The notes beneath the pieces are model-generated. The model worked only from the letters and a program-made list of their open reading frames with translations. It did not search any database and had not been told where the DNA came from. Both the position numbers and the translations under genes were made by a program. From Streptomyces sp. CB00316 (GTDB taxonomy: Bacteria; Actinomycetota; Actinomycetes; Streptomycetales; Streptomycetaceae), in the NCBI RefSeq assembly GCF_001905595.1, contig NZ_LIXI01000005.1:648676-712675 (forward strand): a stretch of 64,000 nucleotides of DNA. The letters run 5' to 3'. Below, in pieces: positions 1 through 8,201 of the stretch (the first letter of the stretch is position 1; each line of letters starts with the position of its first letter).

Positions 1-65
1 AGTTCCTCGGGGCCGGCGTGGCCTTTCTCGACGCGCAGGACGGACTCGGCGGAAGTCAGGCTCAT
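1..65 (-). CDS. acyl-CoA carboxylase epsilon subunit, N-terminal fragment at window edge
   Basis: Only the first 21 to 22 codons lie in the window, read leftward from ATG at 65. The peptide begins MSLTSAESVLRVEKGHAGPE, the characteristic N-terminus of small actinobacterial acyl-CoA carboxylase epsilon subunits, with the RVEKGHA-PEE core. These proteins bind and stimulate the carboxyltransferase beta subunit. It follows the beta-subunit gene in the same direction with a 72-bp gap, the usual beta-epsilon gene order. The rest of the gene, and probably more of the cluster, lies to the left. Confidence 0.75.
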   Translation of the reverse strand, partial: MSLTSAESVLRVEKGHAGPEE

Positions 66-137
66 GGCGGGGTGTCTCCGTCTTCTCGGCAGGGTGTCGT
101 GGACCGTGCGGCGGATCGCGCCACTGCCCAGGTGCGA

Positions 138-1682
138 CTACTGCGGGGGGTTGCCGTGCTTGCGGGAGGGCAGGTCGGCGTGCTTGGTGCGGAGCATGGC
201 GAGCGAGGCGATGAGTACCTCGCGGGTCTCGGCGGGGTCGATGACGTCGTCGACCAGACCGCGCTCGGCCGCGTAGTAGGGGTGCATCAGCTCGGCCTTG
301 TACTCCTTGACCATGCGGGCGCGCATGGCCTCGGGGTCCTCGGCGTCCGCGATCTGGCGGCGGAAGATGACGTTGGCGGCACCCTCGGCACCCATCACCG
401 CGATCTCGTTGGTGGGCCAGGCATAGGTGAGGTCGGCCCCGATGGACTGGCTGTCCATGACGATGTACGCGCCTCCGTACGCCTTCCGCAGGATCAGCGA
501 GATCCGGGGCACGGTGGCGTTGCAGTAGGCGTACAGCAGCTTGGCGCCGTGCCGGATGATCCCACCGTGCTCCTGGTCCACGCCGGGCAGAAAGCCGGGC
601 ACGTCCAGAAGAGTGACGATCGGGATGTTGAACGCGTCGCACATCTGGACGAACCGGGCGGCCTTCTCGGACGCCTCGATGTCCAGCACCCCGGCCAGCG
701 CCTGCGGCTGGTTGGCGACGATGCCGACGACCTGACCGTCCAGACGGGCCAGCGCACAGATGATGTTACGGGCCCAGCGCTCATGGATCTCCAGGTAGTC
801 GCCGTCGTCGACGAGCTCCTCGATCACCTGGTGCATGTCGTAGGGGCGGTTGCCGTCGGCCGGCACCAGGTCCAGCAGCACCTCGCCACGCCGGTCGGCC
901 GGGTCGTCACTCAAAGCGGTCGGCGGGTTCTCCCGGTTGTTCGAGGGCAGCATCCCGATGAGGTAGCGGACCTCGGCGATACACGTCTCCTCGTCGTCGT
1001 ACGCGAAGTGCGCGACACCGGAGGTCTCGGCATGCACGTCCGCGCCACCGAGGCCGTTCTGGGTGATCTCCTCACCGGTGACCGCCTTCACGACGTCCGG
1101 CCCGGTGATGAACATCTGCGAGGTCTCACGGACCATGAACACGAAATCGGTCAGCGCCGGACTGTAGGCCGCGCCGCCCGCACACGGACCGAGCATCACA
1201 CTGATCTGCGGGATGACACCCGAGGCCCGCGTGTTGCGCTGGAAGATACCGCCGTACCCGGCGAGCGCCGAGACGCCCTCCTGGATACGGGCTCCCGCAC
1301 CGTCGTTCAACGACACCAGGGGAGCACCGGCCGAGATGGCCATGTCCATGATCTTATGGATCTTCGTCGCGTGGGCCTCGCCCAACGCCCCGCCGAAAAT
1401 CCGGAAATCATGCGCGTAGACGAAGACCGTCCGGCCCTCGACCGTGCCCCAGCCGGTGATGACACCATCGGTGTACGGCCTCTTCGCCTCCAGACCGAAC
1501 CCGGTCGCCCGGTGCCGGCGCAACTGCTCGACCTCCTTGAACGACCCCGCATCCAGCAGCAGCCCGATGCGCTCACGCGCGGTCAACTTGCCCTTGGCAT
1601 GCTGCGCCTGCGTCGCCCGCTCACCGGGGCCCCGCACGGCCTGCTCGCGCAAAGCCACCAGTTCGGCCACCCGGCCACGCAT
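138..1682 (-). CDS. accB: acyl-CoA carboxylase carboxyltransferase (beta) subunit
   Basis: This 514-residue biotin-dependent carboxyltransferase transfers CO2 from carboxybiotin to an acyl-CoA and so makes malonyl- or methylmalonyl-CoA extender units. Full-length family landmarks are present: an N-terminal KLTARERI segment, GGALGEAHATKI, NDGAGARIQEG, the GPCAGGAAYSPALTDF oxyanion region and RKAYGGAYIVMDSQS. The residue after GGAY is Ile. In S. coelicolor this position (Asp in PccB, Ile in AccB) governs substrate choice, so Ile fits an AccB-like enzyme accepting acetyl-CoA as well as propionyl-CoA. A matching epsilon subunit follows. The promoter carries 11-bp spaced repeats shared with three other BGC promoters, so it probably supplies malonyl-CoA to the cluster's fatty acid synthase. 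No biotinylated alpha subunit is in view. Confidence 0.9.
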   Translation of the reverse strand: MRGRVAELVALREQAVRGPGERATQAQHAKGKLTARERIGLLLDAGSFKEVEQLRRHRATGFGLEAKRPYTDGVITGWGTVEGRTVFVYAHDFRIFGGALGEAHATKIHKIMDMAISAGAPLVSLNDGAGARIQEGVSALAGYGGIFQRNTRASGVIPQISVMLGPCAGGAAYSPALTDFVFMVRETSQMFITGPDVVKAVTGEEITQNGLGGADVHAETSGVAHFAYDDEETCIAEVRYLIGMLPSNNRENPPTALSDDPADRRGEVLLDLVPADGNRPYDMHQVIEELVDDGDYLEIHERWARNIICALARLDGQVVGIVANQPQALAGVLDIEASEKAARFVQMCDAFNIPIVTLLDVPGFLPGVDQEHGGIIRHGAKLLYAYCNATVPRISLILRKAYGGAYIVMDSQSIGADLTYAWPTNEIAVMGAEGAANVIFRRQIADAEDPEAMRARMVKEYKAELMHPYYAAERGLVDDVIDPAETREVLIASLAMLRTKHADLPSRKHGNPPQ

Positions 1683-1777
1683 ATCAGTCAGTTTCCCTCA
1701 CCCTTTCCGACTTTCCGCTTCTCCGCGCCTTTTCGGTCCGACGCCGGACAACCTTCGATCCACTGTGAAGTGTTCGT

Positions 1778-1794
1778 CTGACATCACGCTGAGA
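1778..1794 (-). promoter_or_regulatory. SARP-type direct repeats upstream of accB
   Basis: Read leftward, the hexamers TCTCAG (1789-1794) and TGTCAG (1778-1783) are spaced exactly 11 bp apart, about 100 bp upstream of the accB start. The same words at the same spacing recur upstream of the P450, the main operon and the tRNA/diiron unit. SARP activators bind short direct repeats with 11-bp periodicity, and a SARP gene lies at 20063-20836. Assignment to that protein is inference. Confidence 0.5.
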
Positions 1795-1875
1795 CCCCCG
1801 TTTCAGTGGTCGTCCGGCGCTCGCGAAGGACGCGTCCCACTGTCGCGACCGCGTCGTCGAACAGATGAAACACCT

Positions 1876-1895
1876 GCTGAGACGCCCATCTCAGC
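1876..1895. repeat. 20-bp perfect palindrome upstream of the P450 operon
   Basis: GCTGAGACGCCCATCTCAGC has perfect 7-bp arms around a 6-bp centre. A near-identical element with the same arms and spacing, GCTGAGACGCGAATCTCAGC, lies at 33007-33026 upstream of the tRNA/diiron unit. A decayed version (GCTGAGACCCCCGTTTCAGT, 1788-1807) lies in this same intergenic region. The right arm overlaps the first hexamer of the direct-repeat array. The palindrome could be an operator for a dimeric TetR-type protein or an extension of the SARP site. Confidence 0.55.
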
Positions 1896-1927
1896 GATCT
1901 GTAAGCGGACTGCCAGAGCGATCTGAC
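1889..1927 (+). promoter_or_regulatory. SARP-type array of four 11-bp repeats upstream of the P450 operon
   Basis: TCTCAG (1889), TGTAAG (1900), TGCCAG (1911) and TCTGAC (1922) each start exactly 11 bp after the previous one. This is the longest array together with the one at 18550-18588. It lies about 200 bp upstream of the P450 start and directs rightward transcription. The last unit can serve as a -35-like element (CTGACA); no convincing -10 is visible. Confidence 0.55.
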
Positions 1928-1956
1928 ACCGTGGCGCTGCATCGACCAGAACACCC

Positions 1957-2000
1957 GGAGGAGCAATCCTGCGCGGGTTGGAGTCCTGTCCTCTCCGCCA
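1957..2000 (+). other. tRNA-like acceptor/T-arm minihelix or tRNA relic in the P450 leader
   Basis: The segment ends in CCTCTCC followed by GCCA, like the 3' end of a serine tRNA (discriminator G plus CCA). Just before is a possible T arm, GCGGG TTGGAGT CCTGT, whose stem pairs with two G-U wobbles; the loop has G where C56 is normal. GGAGGAG at 1957-1963 can pair with CCTCTCC at six of seven positions. No D or anticodon arm is seen. It may be a relic of an integrated or decayed tRNA, a structured leader, or chance. Confidence 0.25.
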
Positions 2001-2125
2001 CATCCCGGAGTCCGCGAAAAGGGAGCGCAGAACAATTCCGGGGCGCAGCGAAGAAGGCAGGTAAGCGACGAATCACGTACGGGCAGTATCCGACGAGTTC
2101 ATCCGAGTGAAGGGAGTACCCGCCC

Positions 2126-3349
2126 ATGGCGGAGTCGACACAGGCCCGGCAACCGGCCGCCCACGAACCGAAGTACTCGTATCCGATTCCCCGTACCTCA
2201 CCCAACGAGCCCCCGTGCCAGTACGCGCAGCTACGGGCCGAGGAGCCGGTCTGTCCCATCAGCCTGCCCACTGGGCACCCGGCCTGGCTGGTGACCCGCT
2301 ACGAGGACGTGAAGACGGTCCTCTCGGACTCCCGGTTCAGCCGCGAGGCGCTGTTCCGTGACGGCGCTCCGCGCGCGCAGCTGGTCGAGCCCGACTCGTC
2401 GAGCCTGATCAGCATGGACCCGCCGCGCCACTCGGTACTGCGGAACCTGACGAACCGCGAGTTCTCGCCGCGCCGCGCGGAGGCCATGCGCCCGCGCATC
2501 CAGGAGATCGTCGACGGACTCCTCGACGACATGGCCGCGATGACCGGCCCGGTCGACCTGAACGCCACCCTGGCACGCCCCCTCGCCCTGCGGGTCATCT
2601 GTGAGCTGCTCGGCATTCCGTACGAGGACCAGCATCTCTTCGGTGCCTGGTGCGACCACTTCATGTCGCTCACCAAGTACACGGCCGAGGAGATCGTGCG
2701 CTCCAACACCGAGATGCGCGACTACATCGCCCAGCTGGTCGAACAGAAGCGGGAAAACCCCGGTGAGGACCTGCTGAGCAAGCTGGTCTATTCGATGGAC
2801 CACGAACAGTCCATCACCCACTCGGAGTTGATCAGCACCGGAGTCATGTTCCTGCTCGCCGGGCACGACACCACCGTGACCGTCACCGGCGGTGGCGCGG
2901 TGCTGCTGCTGCGCAACCCCGATCAGCTCGCCCTCATCCGGAGGGACCCTTCCCTGATGGACCAGGCGTGCGAGGAGATCATTCGTCTCGTCACGCCGGG
3001 CGACGGCACGTTCATCCGGATCACCCTGGAGGACGTGGAGCTCTCCGGCACCACGATCCCGGCGAACTCCGCGGTCATCGCGCCCATCAGTTCCGCCAAC
3101 CGCGACAGCTCCGTCTTCAAGGACCCGGACACCTTCGACGTCCACCGTAAGGACAACAAGCACATCGGGTTCGCCTACGGCACGCACTTCTGCGCGGGTT
3201 CGGCGCTGGCTCGTGCCGAGGTGCAGATCGCCATGAAGTCCCTCTTCACCCGCTTCCCCACCCTGCGCCTGAATGTCGACCCGGAGGAGCTGCGCTGGCG
3301 GATGACCGCCGCCCTCGGCGGCTACGAGGAGATCCCAGTCATATGGTGA
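2126..3349 (+). CDS. cytochrome P450
   Basis: A 407-residue soluble bacterial P450 (class I, needing a ferredoxin). The I-helix AGHDTT lies at residues 245-250, an ExxR (EEIIR) follows, and the haem-binding loop FAYGTHFCAG has its cysteine at residue 356. The ATG at 2126 is preceded by an AAGGGAG ribosome-binding site. Its stop overlaps the next gene's start, so it is translationally coupled to the molybdopterin enzyme. The promoter has the four-unit repeat array. As a BGC tailoring enzyme it could hydroxylate or desaturate the alkyl chain; the substrate is unknown. The ferredoxin at 7845-8171 is a possible electron donor. Confidence 0.92.
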   Translation: MAESTQARQPAAHEPKYSYPIPRTSPNEPPCQYAQLRAEEPVCPISLPTGHPAWLVTRYEDVKTVLSDSRFSREALFRDGAPRAQLVEPDSSSLISMDPPRHSVLRNLTNREFSPRRAEAMRPRIQEIVDGLLDDMAAMTGPVDLNATLARPLALRVICELLGIPYEDQHLFGAWCDHFMSLTKYTAEEIVRSNTEMRDYIAQLVEQKRENPGEDLLSKLVYSMDHEQSITHSELISTGVMFLLAGHDTTVTVTGGGAVLLLRNPDQLALIRRDPSLMDQACEEIIRLVTPGDGTFIRITLEDVELSGTTIPANSAVIAPISSANRDSSVFKDPDTFDVHRKDNKHIGFAYGTHFCAGSALARAEVQIAMKSLFTRFPTLRLNVDPEELRWRMTAALGGYEEIPVIW

Positions 3350-5592
3350 GCGGCATTACCACCCATCACCGCATCTGCCCCCTGTGCGAGGCGGGTTGCG
3401 GGCTCAGCATCGACATCGAGGGCGGGCGTGCCGTCAAGGTGCGCGGCGCCCAGGACGACGTGTTCAGCAAGGGTTACGTATGCCCCAAAGGCATCGCCCT
3501 CGGCGATATCGACCAGGACCCCCAACGCTGTCACGCACCTCTGGTGCGCCAGGCGAACGGGACGTTCGCCGAGGTCACCTGGGACGAGGCCTTCGCCGAA
3601 GTGGCACGCGGCCTCGGCCGGGTGGCCGAGAAGCACGGCAAGGACGCGGTGGCGCTGTACTACGGCAACCCCGTGATCCACACGGTCGGCATTCCGCTGC
3701 ACGTGGCCGTGATGCGCCAGTTCATGGAGACCCGCAACGTCTTCAGCTCCAGCACGGTCGACCAGATGCCCAAGAACGTCTCCTCGGGGCTGATGTTCGG
3801 AGATCCGTGGGCGATCCCGGTGCCCGACATCGACCGCAGCGACCACCTGCTGATCCTCGGCGCCAATCCGCTGGTGTCCAACGGAAGCCTGTGGACCGTA
3901 CCCGATCTGCCGGGCCGCATCCGGGCGTTGAAGGCGCGCGGCGGGCGGCTCGTGGTGGTCGATCCGCGACGTACCCGCACGGCGGACGTGGCGGACCAGC
4001 ACGTGGTGATACGCCCCGGAACCGACGCGCTGCTGCTCTTCGCACTCGTGCACACGCTGTTCGACGAGGGGCTTGCCTCCCCCCTCGCTCCCGGCCTGTA
4101 CACCGGTGAACAACACGTCCGGGAAGCAGCGGCGCAGTTCACACCGGAGGCAGTGGCCGACGTCTGCGGTACGGACCCCGCCACCATCCGGGGCCTCGCC
4201 CGTGAACTGGCCGCTGCCCCGTCGGCCGCCGTGTACGCGCGCATGGGCACCACCGCCGCCGCGTTCGGCACCGTGACCAGTTGGCTGGTTGACGTGCTCA
4301 ACGCCCTCACGGGCAACCTGGACCGGCCCGGCGGGGCGATGTTCGGCGAGGCGCAGCACAACGCGCTGCGCCCGACGGGGCCGCTGAAGCTGGGCCGCTG
4401 GCACAGCAGGGTGCGCGGACTCCCGGAGATCCTCGGCGAGTTCCCGGCGGCCACCCTCGCCGACGAGATCGACACCCCCGGCGAGGGGCAGGTGCGGGCG
4501 CTGGTGGCCATAGCCTGCAATCCGGTGCTCGGCGCACCCAACGGCGAACGGCTGGACCGCTCGCTCGCGGACCTGGACTTCATGGTGGCGGTCGACCCGT
4601 ACGTCAACGAGACGACGCGGCACGCGAACGTCATCCTGCCGCCGCCCCGCGTCATGGAGTCGGAGCACTTCGACATCGTGCTCTCCCGGCTCGCGGTGCG
4701 CCGGGTGGCCCGCTACTCCCCTCCGCTGCTGCCGCGCGACGAGGGTCGGCCGAGCGAGGCACAGATCCTCGCCAAGCTCACCCTCATCCTCTCCGGTGCG
4801 GGACCCGGGGCGGACCCGGCCGCGCTGGACTCGATGGTCATCGACAAGACGCTCGCGGCCGTGGTCTCGACGCCCGGATCCCCGCTGGCGGGCCGCGACC
4901 CCGCGGAACTCAAGGAGCAACTGACCGGGGAGGACAGCACGGAGCGCCGGATCGACCTGATGATCCGGCTCGGCGCCTTCGGAGACGCCTTCGGGCTGCG
5001 TCCCGACGGGATGAACCTGGCGACGCTGCGCGAGCGGCCGCAGGGAGTGGACTTCGGGCCGCTGAGACCCCGGCTCGCGGAGATCGTGGGCTCCGAGAAG
5101 GTGGAGCTGTTCCCCGAGCCGGTCGCGGGCGACATACCCCGCCTCGCGGAGTTCCTCGCGGGCCGGCGGGAGCGGGGGGAGGGCGGCTATCTGCTGGTGG
5201 GGCGACGCCATCTGCGCTCCACCAACAGCTGGACGCACAACATCGCGGCGCTGTCGGGCGGTACCAACCACTGCACCCTGGAAGTCAACACGGAGGACGC
5301 CCGCCGGCTCGGCATCGGGCCCGGTGACGAGGTGACCGTACGGGGCAGGGCAGGCGCGGTCGTGGCGCTCGCCGAGCCCACCGACCGGGTCGGCCCGGGC
5401 GTGGTGAGCCTGCCGCACGGCTGGGGCCACGGCCGGGACGGCACTCGGATGACGTATGCGGCGAAAGAGCCGGGTGTGAACGTGAACGCGCTCACCGACG
5501 AACTGGTCGTCGACCCTCTCTCGGGCAACGCGGTCTTCAACGCGGTGCCGGTGGAGGTCTCACCCGGGCGGGGTGATCTGCACCAGTGCTGA
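3343..5592 (+). CDS. molybdopterin-dependent oxidoreductase, formate dehydrogenase/nitrate reductase-like
   Basis: A 749-residue member of the DMSO-reductase/formate dehydrogenase superfamily. The N-terminus has a [4Fe-4S] motif with cysteines at residues 12, 15, 19 and 47 (CPLCEAGC ... CPKG). Molybdopterin-binding segments follow, with a C-terminal dinucleotide-binding domain (NTEDARRLGIGPGDEV) near residues 640-750. There is no twin-arginine signal, so the enzyme should be cytoplasmic. The start lies inside the last codons of the P450 gene and the 3' end overlaps the sigma gene, so three unlike proteins are made from one coupled transcript. Molybdoenzymes are rare in natural-product clusters; a role in redox chemistry at nitrogen or on the chain is speculative. 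Confidence 0.85.
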   Translation: MVSGITTHHRICPLCEAGCGLSIDIEGGRAVKVRGAQDDVFSKGYVCPKGIALGDIDQDPQRCHAPLVRQANGTFAEVTWDEAFAEVARGLGRVAEKHGKDAVALYYGNPVIHTVGIPLHVAVMRQFMETRNVFSSSTVDQMPKNVSSGLMFGDPWAIPVPDIDRSDHLLILGANPLVSNGSLWTVPDLPGRIRALKARGGRLVVVDPRRTRTADVADQHVVIRPGTDALLLFALVHTLFDEGLASPLAPGLYTGEQHVREAAAQFTPEAVADVCGTDPATIRGLARELAAAPSAAVYARMGTTAAAFGTVTSWLVDVLNALTGNLDRPGGAMFGEAQHNALRPTGPLKLGRWHSRVRGLPEILGEFPAATLADEIDTPGEGQVRALVAIACNPVLGAPNGERLDRSLADLDFMVAVDPYVNETTRHANVILPPPRVMESEHFDIVLSRLAVRRVARYSPPLLPRDEGRPSEAQILAKLTLILSGAGPGADPAALDSMVIDKTLAAVVSTPGSPLAGRDPAELKEQLTGEDSTERRIDLMIRLGAFGDAFGLRPDGMNLATLRERPQGVDFGPLRPRLAEIVGSEKVELFPEPVAGDIPRLAEFLAGRRERGEGGYLLVGRRHLRSTNSWTHNIAALSGGTNHCTLEVNTEDARRLGIGPGDEVTVRGRAGAVVALAEPTDRVGPGVVSLPHGWGHGRDGTRMTYAAKEPGVNVNALTDELVVDPLSGNAVFNAVPVEVSPGRGDLHQC

Positions 5593-6101
5593 GTACGGAC
5601 GAGTTGCCCCTGGCCCAACGCTGGGAGCTGCTGCTGCCCCATCAGGAACGGCTGTACCGATTGGCCCGGGTCCGCCTGGCGGCTCATCAGGACGCCGAGG
5701 ACTGCGTGCAGGAGGCGCTGCTGCGGGCGGCGGGCCACCGTGGCCTCGACGCGGAGCGCGTCGGGCCGTTCCTCACCTCGATCACACTGCGCCTGTGCGT
5801 GGACGTCTACCGTCGCAGAGAGCGCACCCGTAGGTACCTGTACCAGCGTTCCTTCGCCCCGGAGACCGCGTCGGGACCGGAGGAGGCGGCTTGCGCGGCC
5901 GCCGAGGGTGCCTGGATGCTCCAGCAGGTGCAGCGCCTCGAGGGCAGGGAGCGCGAGGTCATCCTGGCCCGCATCGAGGGCACCAGCACTCGCGAGGCGG
6001 CGAGCCGCCTGGGGATCTCCACCAAGGCCGCGGAGGGCGCCTTCACCCGCGCCCGCGCCCGCCTCCGCCGCTGGCACGGGGCGAGCCTGACCGTAGGGTG
6101 A
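5586..6101 (+). CDS. ECF-type RNA polymerase sigma factor
   Basis: A 171-residue group 4 sigma factor. Region 2 covers about residues 15-75 (RLAAHQDAEDCVQEALLRAA is the typical region 2.2 helix), followed by a linker and region 4 at about 110-165 with an HTH (TSTREAASRLGISTKAAEGA). ATG at 5586 overlaps the end of the molybdoenzyme gene. No anti-sigma factor is adjacent. It may direct transcription inside the cluster or respond to a redox signal; the target is unknown. Strong hairpins follow the gene. Confidence 0.8.
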   Translation: MLSTDELPLAQRWELLLPHQERLYRLARVRLAAHQDAEDCVQEALLRAAGHRGLDAERVGPFLTSITLRLCVDVYRRRERTRRYLYQRSFAPETASGPEEAACAAAEGAWMLQQVQRLEGREREVILARIEGTSTREAASRLGISTKAAEGAFTRARARLRRWHGASLTVG

Positions 6102-6117
6102 GGGGTCACCGCGCCCT

Positions 6118-6152
6118 GGGCGCCCTGAGCATGACCCATGCTCAGGGCGCCC
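6118..6152. terminator. perfect 16-bp hairpin after the sigma gene
   Basis: The arms at 6118-6133 and 6137-6152 (GGGCGCCCTGAGCATG and its exact complement) enclose a 3-nt loop, 16 bp after the sigma factor stop. This fits an intrinsic terminator without a U-tract, common in Streptomyces. Confidence 0.75.
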
Positions 6153-6276
6153 GGTGCGCGTTGTGGCTCCGCACGGGCCTCCCCGCGCGGCCGTGCCGGT
6201 CCCCCGACCGCCGGTGGTCCCCGTGCCCGTACGAGGGTCACCGTCCTGGTCCGGCGACCGCCGGCCCCCACAGCGC

Positions 6277-6327
6277 GCGGTAACCGCCCCGTTCCCGGCC
6301 GAGCGCCGGGAACGGGGCGGTTACCGC
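6277..6327. terminator. perfect 23-bp bidirectional hairpin between convergent operons
   Basis: The arms at 6277-6299 and 6305-6327 are exact complements around a 5-nt loop. The hairpin lies between the rightward sigma gene and the leftward main operon (last gene ends at 6356) and should stop transcription from both sides. Confidence 0.8.
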
Positions 6328-6355
6328 TGTCCGTGGGAGAGAAGGGAGGGAGGGC

Positions 6356-7126
6356 TCACGCACCGATCGCGTGTACACCGCCGTCGACGTGGACGATCTC
6401 GCCGGTGGTCTTGGGGAACCAGTCCGAAAGGAGCGCCACCACGCCACGGCCCGCGGGCTCCGGGTCCTCCACGTCCCACTGCAGCGGGGAGCGGCGGTTC
6501 CACACGCCCTCGATGTCGGTGAAGCCCGGGATGGACTTCGCGGCCATGGAGTTGAGCGGGCCGGCCGCCACCAGGTTGCAGCGGATGTTCCGCTTGCCCA
6601 GATCCCGCGCCATGTACCGTGACGTCGCCTCGAGTGCCGCCTTCGCCGGGCCCATCCAGTCGTAGTGCGGCCAGGCGTACTGCGCGTCGAAGGTCAGACC
6701 GACCACCGAACCGCCCTCCTCGGGCATCAGGGGCAGGCACGCCATCGTCAGCGACTTCAGGGAGTACGCCGACACGTGCACCGCCGTCGCCACCGACGCG
6801 AACGGTGTGTTCAGGAAGTTCCCACCGAGAGCGTCCTGCGGAGCGAAGCCGATCGAGTGGACCACGCCGTCCAGTCCTCCGAGCTCGGCACGCACCACGT
6901 CCTCCAGCCGGGCCAGATGCTCCTCGTTCGCGACGTCCAGCTCGACCACCTCGACCGGTCGGGGCAGTTGCCGGGCCACGCGCTCGGTGAGGCTGGGACG
7001 GGGGAACGCGGTCAGCATGACCTCCGCCCCCTGCTCCTGTGCCAGGCGCGCCGTGTGGAAGGCGATGGAGGACTCGAGGAGCACGCCGGTGACCAGGATG
7101 CGTTTGCCGTGGAGAATTCCGCTCAT
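6356..7126 (-). CDS. fabI: enoyl-ACP reductase (FabI/InhA family)
   Basis: A 256-residue short-chain dehydrogenase-fold enoyl reductase catalysing the last step of each fatty acid elongation cycle. The atypical nucleotide-binding start (ILVTGVLLESSIAFHTA) matches InhA-type FabI. The catalytic Tyr and Lys lie in YDWMGPAK with the 7-residue spacing of InhA. It overlaps the upstream fabG by the shared ATG/stop and is the last gene of the main operon, ending before a strong hairpin. A dedicated enoyl reductase implies a fully saturated chain from the cluster's own synthase. Confidence 0.92.
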   Translation of the reverse strand: MSGILHGKRILVTGVLLESSIAFHTARLAQEQGAEVMLTAFPRPSLTERVARQLPRPVEVVELDVANEEHLARLEDVVRAELGGLDGVVHSIGFAPQDALGGNFLNTPFASVATAVHVSAYSLKSLTMACLPLMPEEGGSVVGLTFDAQYAWPHYDWMGPAKAALEATSRYMARDLGKRNIRCNLVAAGPLNSMAAKSIPGFTDIEGVWNRRSPLQWDVEDPEPAGRGVVALLSDWFPKTTGEIVHVDGGVHAIGA

Positions 7127-7845
7127 CAGTGCCCCATGCCCATTCCGCCGTCGACCGGGATGACGGCTCCAGTGATGTACGAGGCTTCGTCGGAGGCGAG
7201 GAACACCACCGCCGCCGCGACCTCGTCAGGGCGCGCGTACCGGCCCAGCGGCACCCGCTCCACGATCCGCGCCCGCTGCTCGCCGGTCAGCACCCGTGTC
7301 ATGTCGGTGTCGACGTAGCCGGGTGCGACGACGTTGAAGGTGATGTCGCGCGACCCGAGCTCGCGGGCGAGCGAGCGGGCGAATCCCACCAGCCCCGCCT
7401 TCGAGGCCGCGTAGTTCGCCTGCCCGGCGGAGCCGAGCAGCCCCACCACCGACGAGATCAGCACCACGCGGCCCTTCTTGGCCCGCAGCATCCCGAGGGT
7501 GGCCGCCCGCACCACCCGGAACGCGCCGGTGAGGTTGGTGTCGACCACGGAGGTGAAGTCCTCCTCCGACATCCTGAGCAGCAACTGGTCACGGGCGACA
7601 CCGGCGTTGGCGATCAGCACCTCGACCGGACCGTGGTGCTCCTCGACCTCCTTGTAGGCCTGCTCGACCTGCTCGGCGTCGGTGATGTCGCACGGGACGG
7701 GGAGGAAGCCCTCCGCACTCAGATCCGCGGGGTCGCCCGTGCGGTACGTGACCGCGACCTTGTCGCCGACCGCGGCGAAGGCACGGGCGACGGACAGACC
7801 GATGCCGCGGTTCCCTCCGGTGATGAGGATCGAGCGGCCGCCCAT
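7126..7845 (-). CDS. fabG: 3-oxoacyl-ACP reductase
   Basis: A 239-residue NADPH-dependent short-chain dehydrogenase. It has the TGGNRGIGLSVA Rossmann motif near the N-terminus, NAGVA, the catalytic Ser, and YAASKAG for the Tyr/Lys pair. The C-terminus (GAVIPVDGGMGMGH) is typical of FabG. It reduces the beta-keto group made by the ketosynthases of this operon. Its ATG overlaps the ferredoxin stop, and its stop overlaps the fabI start. Confidence 0.93.
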   Translation of the reverse strand: MGGRSILITGGNRGIGLSVARAFAAVGDKVAVTYRTGDPADLSAEGFLPVPCDITDAEQVEQAYKEVEEHHGPVEVLIANAGVARDQLLLRMSEEDFTSVVDTNLTGAFRVVRAATLGMLRAKKGRVVLISSVVGLLGSAGQANYAASKAGLVGFARSLARELGSRDITFNVVAPGYVDTDMTRVLTGEQRARIVERVPLGRYARPDEVAAAVVFLASDEASYITGAVIPVDGGMGMGH

Positions 7846-8171
7846 CAGTGCGCCACGCCCTGTGGTCCCAGAGCGGCCACCACCGCGGAGTCATGGTCGT
7901 ACGGCCCCGAGGAGCCGGCGCCGCCGGGGGAGCCGACGGTCTCGAAGAACTCGGTCGTGGACTGGTGGAAGTCGTGCCACTGAGCGGGGAGATCCGTCTC
8001 GAAGAAGACGGCCTCCACCGGGCACACCGGCTCACAGGCCCCGCAGTCGACGCATTCGTCCGCGTGGATGTACAGGGCCCGCCGGCCCTCGTAGATGCAG
8101 TCCACCGGGCATTCGTCGATACAGGACCTGTCCTTGACGTCGACACAGGGCTGGGCGATCACGTACGTCAT
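7845..8171 (-). CDS. fdxA: 7Fe ferredoxin (3Fe-4S/4Fe-4S)
   Basis: This 108-residue electron carrier starts at ATG 8171, where the protein begins MTYVIAQPCVDVKDRSC as in actinobacterial FdxA; a GTG at 8186 has no ribosome-binding site. Two cysteine clusters are present (C-x7-C-x3-C and CVDCGACEPVCP). The tail after about residue 65 is Gly/Ser-rich and less conserved. It sits inside the fatty acid operon, where ferredoxins are unusual. Possible clients are the P450, the membrane desaturase or one of the diiron oxygenases, all of which need single electrons. Confidence 0.9.
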   Translation of the reverse strand: MTYVIAQPCVDVKDRSCIDECPVDCIYEGRRALYIHADECVDCGACEPVCPVEAVFFETDLPAQWHDFHQSTTEFFETVGSPGGAGSSGPYDHDSAVVAALGPQGVAH

Positions 8172-8201
8172 GGGGATCTCATCCACAGGGTCGGGGGCGG
8201 G

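Noticed and set aside
18..1781. Long open frame on the plus strand opposite accB
   Set aside because: It mirrors the third-position GC of accB; its product is His/Val/Asp-rich without any family match.
3322..5430. 702-codon open frame opposite the molybdopterin enzyme
   Set aside because: It is an antisense shadow of a recognisable enzyme; composition is Arg/His-rich and no domain is visible.
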